In this document: positions 6,975 through 9,092 of the stretch, in pieces
How positions within the stretch are numbered: the stretch's first letter is position 1
How the letters are laid out: every line of letters starts with the position of its first letter
NCBI GenBank assembly: GCA_024404275.1
Contig: JAKSQG010000064.1
Span: 1-9,092 of the forward strand
DNA from: Clostridia bacterium
GTDB taxonomy: Bacteria > Bacillota > Clostridia > Christensenellales > Aristaeellaceae
Reading direction: 5' to 3'
DNA length: 9,092 bases
Translations under genes and position numbers: made by a program
The notes under the pieces: model-generated
Told to the model about the DNA's origin: nothing
Databases searched by the model: none
Seen by the model: only the letters and a program-made list of their open reading frames with translations

Positions 6975-7020
6975 AAGATAACAAAGATTCTCGTAAATGA
7001 GAAAGGGAGGACTCCAACCA

Positions 7021-7431
7021 ATGATTCAGATTATATACGGCAAAAAGGGCTCCGGTAAGACCAAGCGCATTCTTGATATGGCGAACCAGATGACCGAGAC
7101 CCGTGGCGGCGATGTCGTTTTTATCGATGATGATAACAGCTATATGTTTGACCTGCGTCACGAAGTTCGCTTTGTGAATGCCGGCGAATACAACATGCGC
7201 AATGCCGACATGTTCTATGGCTTCCTGAGCGGCATGCTTGCCCAGAACTTCGACGTGAAGGTCATCCTGATCGATGCTTTCCTCAAGCTGACCAAGAGCG
7301 ATGTGAACGAGATGGGTTGGTTCTTCGAGCGTCTGAACGCCGTCAGCACCGATCGTGATATCGACTTCATCCTGAGCGTGAGCCTGGATGCCGAAAACAT
7401 TCCCGAGTTCATGAAGCCCTACCTGATCTGA
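7021..7431 (+). CDS. small P-loop (Walker A) nucleotide-binding protein of unknown function
   Basis: A 136-residue protein I cannot name. Its N-terminus is a beta strand and Walker A, IIYGKKGSGKT (residues 4-14). DVVFIDDDNSYMFD follows at 31-44. A Walker-B-like hydrophobic strand ending in Asp, VKVILIDAF, sits at 79-87, and DFILSVS at 114-120 could be a sensor strand. There is no membrane segment or signal peptide. The size suggests a stripped-down P-loop NTPase core, with no visible lid or helicase motifs. ATG 7021 is chosen because the AGGGAGGA site at 7004-7012 is correctly spaced; an earlier ATG at 6997 would include that site inside the coding sequence. Codon use is strongly biased, like that of the rubrerythrin, hinting at good expression. 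It has its own promoter and a terminator, so it is probably monocistronic. Confidence 0.85.
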   Translation: MIQIIYGKKGSGKTKRILDMANQMTETRGGDVVFIDDDNSYMFDLRHEVRFVNAGEYNMRNADMFYGFLSGMLAQNFDVKVILIDAFLKLTKSDVNEMGWFFERLNAVSTDRDIDFILSVSLDAENIPEFMKPYLI

Positions 7432-7456
7432 TCGGGGAAGCATATCATGTAATTGC

Positions 7457-7474
7457 GCGGCCGTTAACGGCCGC
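7457..7474. repeat. 18-bp perfect palindrome downstream of P-loop gene
   Basis: GCGGCCGTTAACGGCCGC reads the same on both strands and is GC-rich apart from the TTAA centre. It lies between the P-loop stop codon and the intrinsic terminator at 7478. There is no T-run after it, so it is not a classical terminator by itself. It could stabilise the mRNA 3' end or bind a protein. Confidence 0.6.
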
Positions 7475-7477
7475 ATC

Positions 7478-7507
7478 AAAGGGACTCTGAAACAGAGCCC
7501 CTTTTTT
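7478..7507 (+). terminator. intrinsic terminator of P-loop gene
   Basis: The stem AAAGGGACTCTG (7478-7489) pairs with CAGAGCCCCTTT (7493-7504) around an AAA loop, with a single A-C mismatch, and a run of six T begins at 7502. It separates the P-loop gene from perR. Confidence 0.85.
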
Positions 7508-7519
7508 ATTTTTAATTTG

Positions 7520-7534
7520 TGAGAATAATTATCA
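7520..7534. promoter_or_regulatory. Fur/Per-type operator upstream of the perR -35
   Basis: TGAGAATAATTATCA matches the 7-1-7 Fur-family consensus TGATAATNATTATCA at all but one defined position. It lies 7 bp upstream of the -35 element. Its position fits autoregulation by the Fur-family gene that follows. Confidence 0.7.
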
Positions 7535-7541
7535 AAACATA

Positions 7542-7573
7542 TTGACAAAAGGGGCATTATCGGGTATTATAAT
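7542..7573 (+). promoter_or_regulatory. perR-rbr promoter
   Basis: Perfect TTGACA at 7542-7547. TATTAT at 7565-7570 (17-bp spacing) overlaps TATAAT at 7568-7573. It has the same architecture as the ruvC promoter, with TTGACAAAAGG and TATTATAAT shared. The perR start follows after GGAGG at 7592-7596. Confidence 0.8.
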
Positions 7574-7587
7574 GATAATGAATCTCA
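7573..7587. promoter_or_regulatory. second Fur/Per-type operator overlapping the -10 region
   Basis: TGATAATGAATCTCA matches 12 of 14 defined positions of the 7-1-7 Fur consensus. Shifted 6 bp upstream, the overlapping 7567-7581 segment also matches 12 of 14 positions of the B. subtilis Per box. Binding here would cover the -10 element and transcription start. Confidence 0.6.
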
Positions 7588-7603
7588 TTTTGGAGGGCCG
7601 AGC

Positions 7604-8011
7604 ATGGCAGAGAAGCTTACGACGCAGACCAAGCAGGTGCTGGATCTGCTGAAAGGGGAATACTGCCATCTGACGGCCGAAGAGATTCTTGCCCGCCTGG
7701 ATAATGCCAGCACTGCTACTGTGTACCGTTCATTGGAGCAGCTTTGCAGACAGCGTCTGATCCGTACCGTGCAAACGGATGGGAGAAAGACGGTTTACGA
7801 GGCTGCCAGAACACCGCATCTGCATATGATCTGCAGACACTGCGGCAGCATCTTTGATATCCGGATGGATATGACCGCTCTCGTTCAGGAAGCGGCCGCG
7901 CTGTTCGGCCATCAGGTGGATGAGGTACAGACTACAGCTTACGGTATTTGCCGGGAATGCGCGCAAAAACAAATACTCAATCAAACAAAAAAAGAGGAGG
8001 AAATACAATGA
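7604..8011 (+). CDS. perR: Fur-family peroxide-responsive repressor, PerR-like
   Basis: Metal-dependent DNA-binding repressor of the Fur family, 135 residues. The N-terminal winged helix spans roughly residues 1-75, with the family segment TATVYRSLEQLCRQRLI. The dimerisation domain carries HLHMICRHCGSIFD and a final CRECA, giving the two CxxC pairs of the structural zinc site. HxH two residues before the first Cys and Asp eight residues after it match H91, H93 and D104 of B. subtilis PerR; Asp rather than Glu at the latter favours a peroxide sensor over Fur or Zur. Two Fur/Per boxes flank its promoter and a rubrerythrin follows, supporting that role. GGAGG sits 7 nt before the ATG. The TGA stop overlaps the next ATG. 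Fur or a related paralogue is the main alternative. Confidence 0.85.
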   Translation: MAEKLTTQTKQVLDLLKGEYCHLTAEEILARLDNASTATVYRSLEQLCRQRLIRTVQTDGRKTVYEAARTPHLHMICRHCGSIFDIRMDMTALVQEAAALFGHQVDEVQTTAYGICRECAQKQILNQTKKEEEIQ

Positions 8012-8595
8012 ATAAGTGGGTTTGCATGGTTTGCGGTTATGTTTATGAGGGTGAAGTGCCCCCCGAGAAGTGCCCTGTCTGCAAGGCGCCTGCCAAGATG
8101 TTCAAAAAGCAGGAAGGTGAAATGAAGCTGGCGGCCGAGCATGAGTATGGTGTTTACGCCAAGACCGTGGCCAACAACGATAATATCTCTGCTGAGGACA
8201 AGGCGTATATTCTGGAACAGCTGAAGGCCAATTTTGCCGGCGAGTGCTCCGAAGTGGGCATGTATCTGTGCATGGCCCGCATCGCCCATCGTGAGGGCTA
8301 TCCGGAGGTGGGTCTCTACTGGGAGAAGGCCGCTTACGAAGAGGCTGAGCATGCCGCCAAGTTTGCCGAGCTGCTGGGCGAAACGCTGGAACCCAACATG
8401 AAGGCTTCCACCAAGGCCAATCTGGCCTGGCGCGTCGAGTGCGAGTGTGGCGCCACGCAGGGCAAGTGTGAGCTGGCTGCCTGCGCCAAGAAGAACGGCC
8501 TGGATGCTATCCACGACACCGTCCATGAGATGGCCCGTGACGAGGCGCGTCACGGCAAGGCGCTGAAGGGCCTGCTGGAGCGTTACTTCAAGTAA
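8008..8595 (+). CDS. rbr: reverse rubrerythrin (N-terminal rubredoxin domain), peroxide scavenger
   Basis: Non-haem diiron peroxidase of anaerobes, reducing hydrogen peroxide to water with electrons entering through a rubredoxin centre. At 195 residues it has the reversed domain order: rubredoxin Fe(SCys)4 first, with CMVC at 6-9 and CPVC at 22-25, then a ferritin-like four-helix bundle. Diiron ligand motifs are visible: GECSEVGMY, YEEAEHAAKF and HEMARDEARHGK. A Cys-rich stretch (C145, C147, C154, C159) lies between helices. The start at 8008 follows AGAGGAGG and overlaps the perR stop as ATGA; an in-frame ATG at 7948 lies inside perR and is rejected. Expression is probably induced by peroxide through PerR. 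It ends TAA, followed by a terminator. Confidence 0.94.
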   Translation: MNKWVCMVCGYVYEGEVPPEKCPVCKAPAKMFKKQEGEMKLAAEHEYGVYAKTVANNDNISAEDKAYILEQLKANFAGECSEVGMYLCMARIAHREGYPEVGLYWEKAAYEEAEHAAKFAELLGETLEPNMKASTKANLAWRVECECGATQGKCELAACAKKNGLDAIHDTVHEMARDEARHGKALKGLLERYFK

Positions 8596-8625
8596 GATAA
8601 AAGCCAACTATTTCAAGGGTTTCAG

Positions 8626-8659
8626 AGGACTGCTCTCCATGATGAGGGCAGTCCTTTTT
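8626..8659 (+). terminator. intrinsic terminator of perR-rbr
   Basis: AGGACTGCTCT (8626-8636) pairs with AGGGCAGTCCT (8645-8655) across an 8-nt loop with one G-T wobble, followed by a T5 run. It lies 30 bp after the rubrerythrin stop. Confidence 0.85.
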
Positions 8660-8728
8660 GTTGCTAACAGTTCTCTACAATTGTACGTTAGTGGTACATT
8701 ATCACCTTTTTCGCCACTCCCTAAACAG

Positions 8729-8753
8729 AAAATGGTACATGATGTACCATTTT
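8729..8753. repeat. 25-bp perfect inverted repeat in convergent spacer
   Basis: Two 12-bp arms (AAAATGGTACAT and its exact complement) flank a single central base at 8741. The ends are A4 and T4, so RNA from either strand would form a hairpin ending in a short U-run, as a weak bidirectional terminator between the convergent genes would. An extra copy of the half-site TGGTACAT lies at 8692-8699, 41 bp away, which a terminator does not need and which leaves an operator possible. Confidence 0.7.
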
Positions 8754-8790
8754 GCAGATAAAAACTATTCGAAAAGCATATTGTAAAGTT

Positions 8791-9092
8791 TTATTCGCAG
8801 TGCTTCCGGACCCAATCAATATCCAGCTTTTTAAGCGTTTCTCCAAAACGAATGGTCAGAATGGTGATGTTTTCTTTTTGATCGATCTTTTCCACGATAC
8901 CTTCACCGAATGTGGGATGTCTGACCTGCCGACCTTCCCGGTAGCCATCAACGCGGGTGCGTTGAACGCGTTCACGTTCTGCTCTTCGAATATCCTGTTT
9001 GAATTCTTTGGTGTGTGTTTTCACCGGGCGTGCGCCAATCTTACGGCAACACTCCTGCCAGTCAGGGCCATGGTCCGAGCTGATGCCGTACA
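8791..9092 (-). CDS. C-terminal part of an unidentified protein with a UvrD/PcrA-tail-like segment
   Basis: On the minus strand the frame is open from the right edge to TAA at 8791-8793, giving at least 100 residues. A GTG at 9022-9024 could start a 77-residue protein, but it has no Shine-Dalgarno and coding-like sequence continues upstream (HGPDWQECCRKIGARP), so I treat it as a 5'-truncated gene. The middle is highly charged (FKQDIRRAERERVQRTR). The C-terminus, VRHPTFGEGIVEKID then ILTIRFGETLKKLDIDWV, resembles the small Tudor/SH3-like tail of UvrD/PcrA helicases, where HxxFGxGxV is characteristic. That likeness does not prove a helicase; the same fold occurs in small stand-alone proteins. 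It converges on the perR-rbr unit. Confidence 0.6.
   Translation of the reverse strand, partial: YGISSDHGPDWQECCRKIGARPVKTHTKEFKQDIRRAERERVQRTRVDGYREGRQVRHPTFGEGIVEKIDQKENITILTIRFGETLKKLDIDWVRKHCE

Noticed and set aside
6997..7020. Start of the P-loop protein at ATG 6997
   Set aside because: It would place the strong AGGGAGGA ribosome binding site inside the coding sequence. ATG 7021 is correctly spaced and begins the beta strand before Walker A.

Overview
The window looks like a chromosomal segment of an anaerobic, low-to-mid GC Gram-positive bacterium, most likely class Clostridia. The evidence is the ruvC-ruvA-ruvB-queA gene order, RuvC rather than RecU as resolvase, a PerR-type regulator next to a reverse rubrerythrin, and TTGACA/TATAAT-type promoters with strong Shine-Dalgarno sites. 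I see no phage, plasmid, IS, CRISPR or tRNA/rRNA feature.

The outstanding feature is that UAG appears to be read as an amino acid. Six in-frame TAG codons (49, 883, 1198, 1804, 2323, 4160) interrupt three otherwise intact conserved genes: an SNF2 helicase (four), ruvC (one) and queA (one). In every case the frame continues without any frameshift into family-conserved sequence, and two of the genes would lose essential motifs if TAG were a stop. No interruption is TAA or TGA, and no gene I can identify ends in TAG (7 end in TGA, 4 in TAA). Glutamine is the most likely meaning, with glutamate a real alternative. The window has no suppressor tRNA or release-factor gene, so the mechanism cannot be seen here.

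Layout: 1-1875, the C-terminal and central part of an SNF2/SMARCAL1-like helicase, open to the left edge. 1872-1903, a promoter. 1954-5167, Holliday-junction genes ruvC, ruvA and ruvB followed by the queuosine gene queA (ruvB/queA overlap by ATGA). 5169-6937, pseudouridine kinase and pseudouridine-5'-phosphate glycosidase (psuK, psuG), also overlapping by ATGA, so ruvC to psuG is probably one transcript. 6945-7507, a separately promoted small P-loop protein of unknown function with its own terminator. 7520-8659, a peroxide-response unit: a promoter flanked by two Fur/Per-type operators, perR, and a reverse rubrerythrin overlapping by ATGA, then a terminator. 8661-8790, an AT-rich spacer with a perfect 25-bp inverted repeat. 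8791-9092, the 3' end of a minus-strand gene running off the right edge.

Functionally the segment joins DNA repair and branch migration (helicase, RuvABC), RNA modification and modified-nucleoside salvage (QueA, PsuK, PsuG), and oxidative-stress defence (PerR, rubrerythrin). Genes that look well expressed (strong ribosome binding sites, biased codon use: rubrerythrin, P-loop gene, psuG) contain no in-frame TAG.
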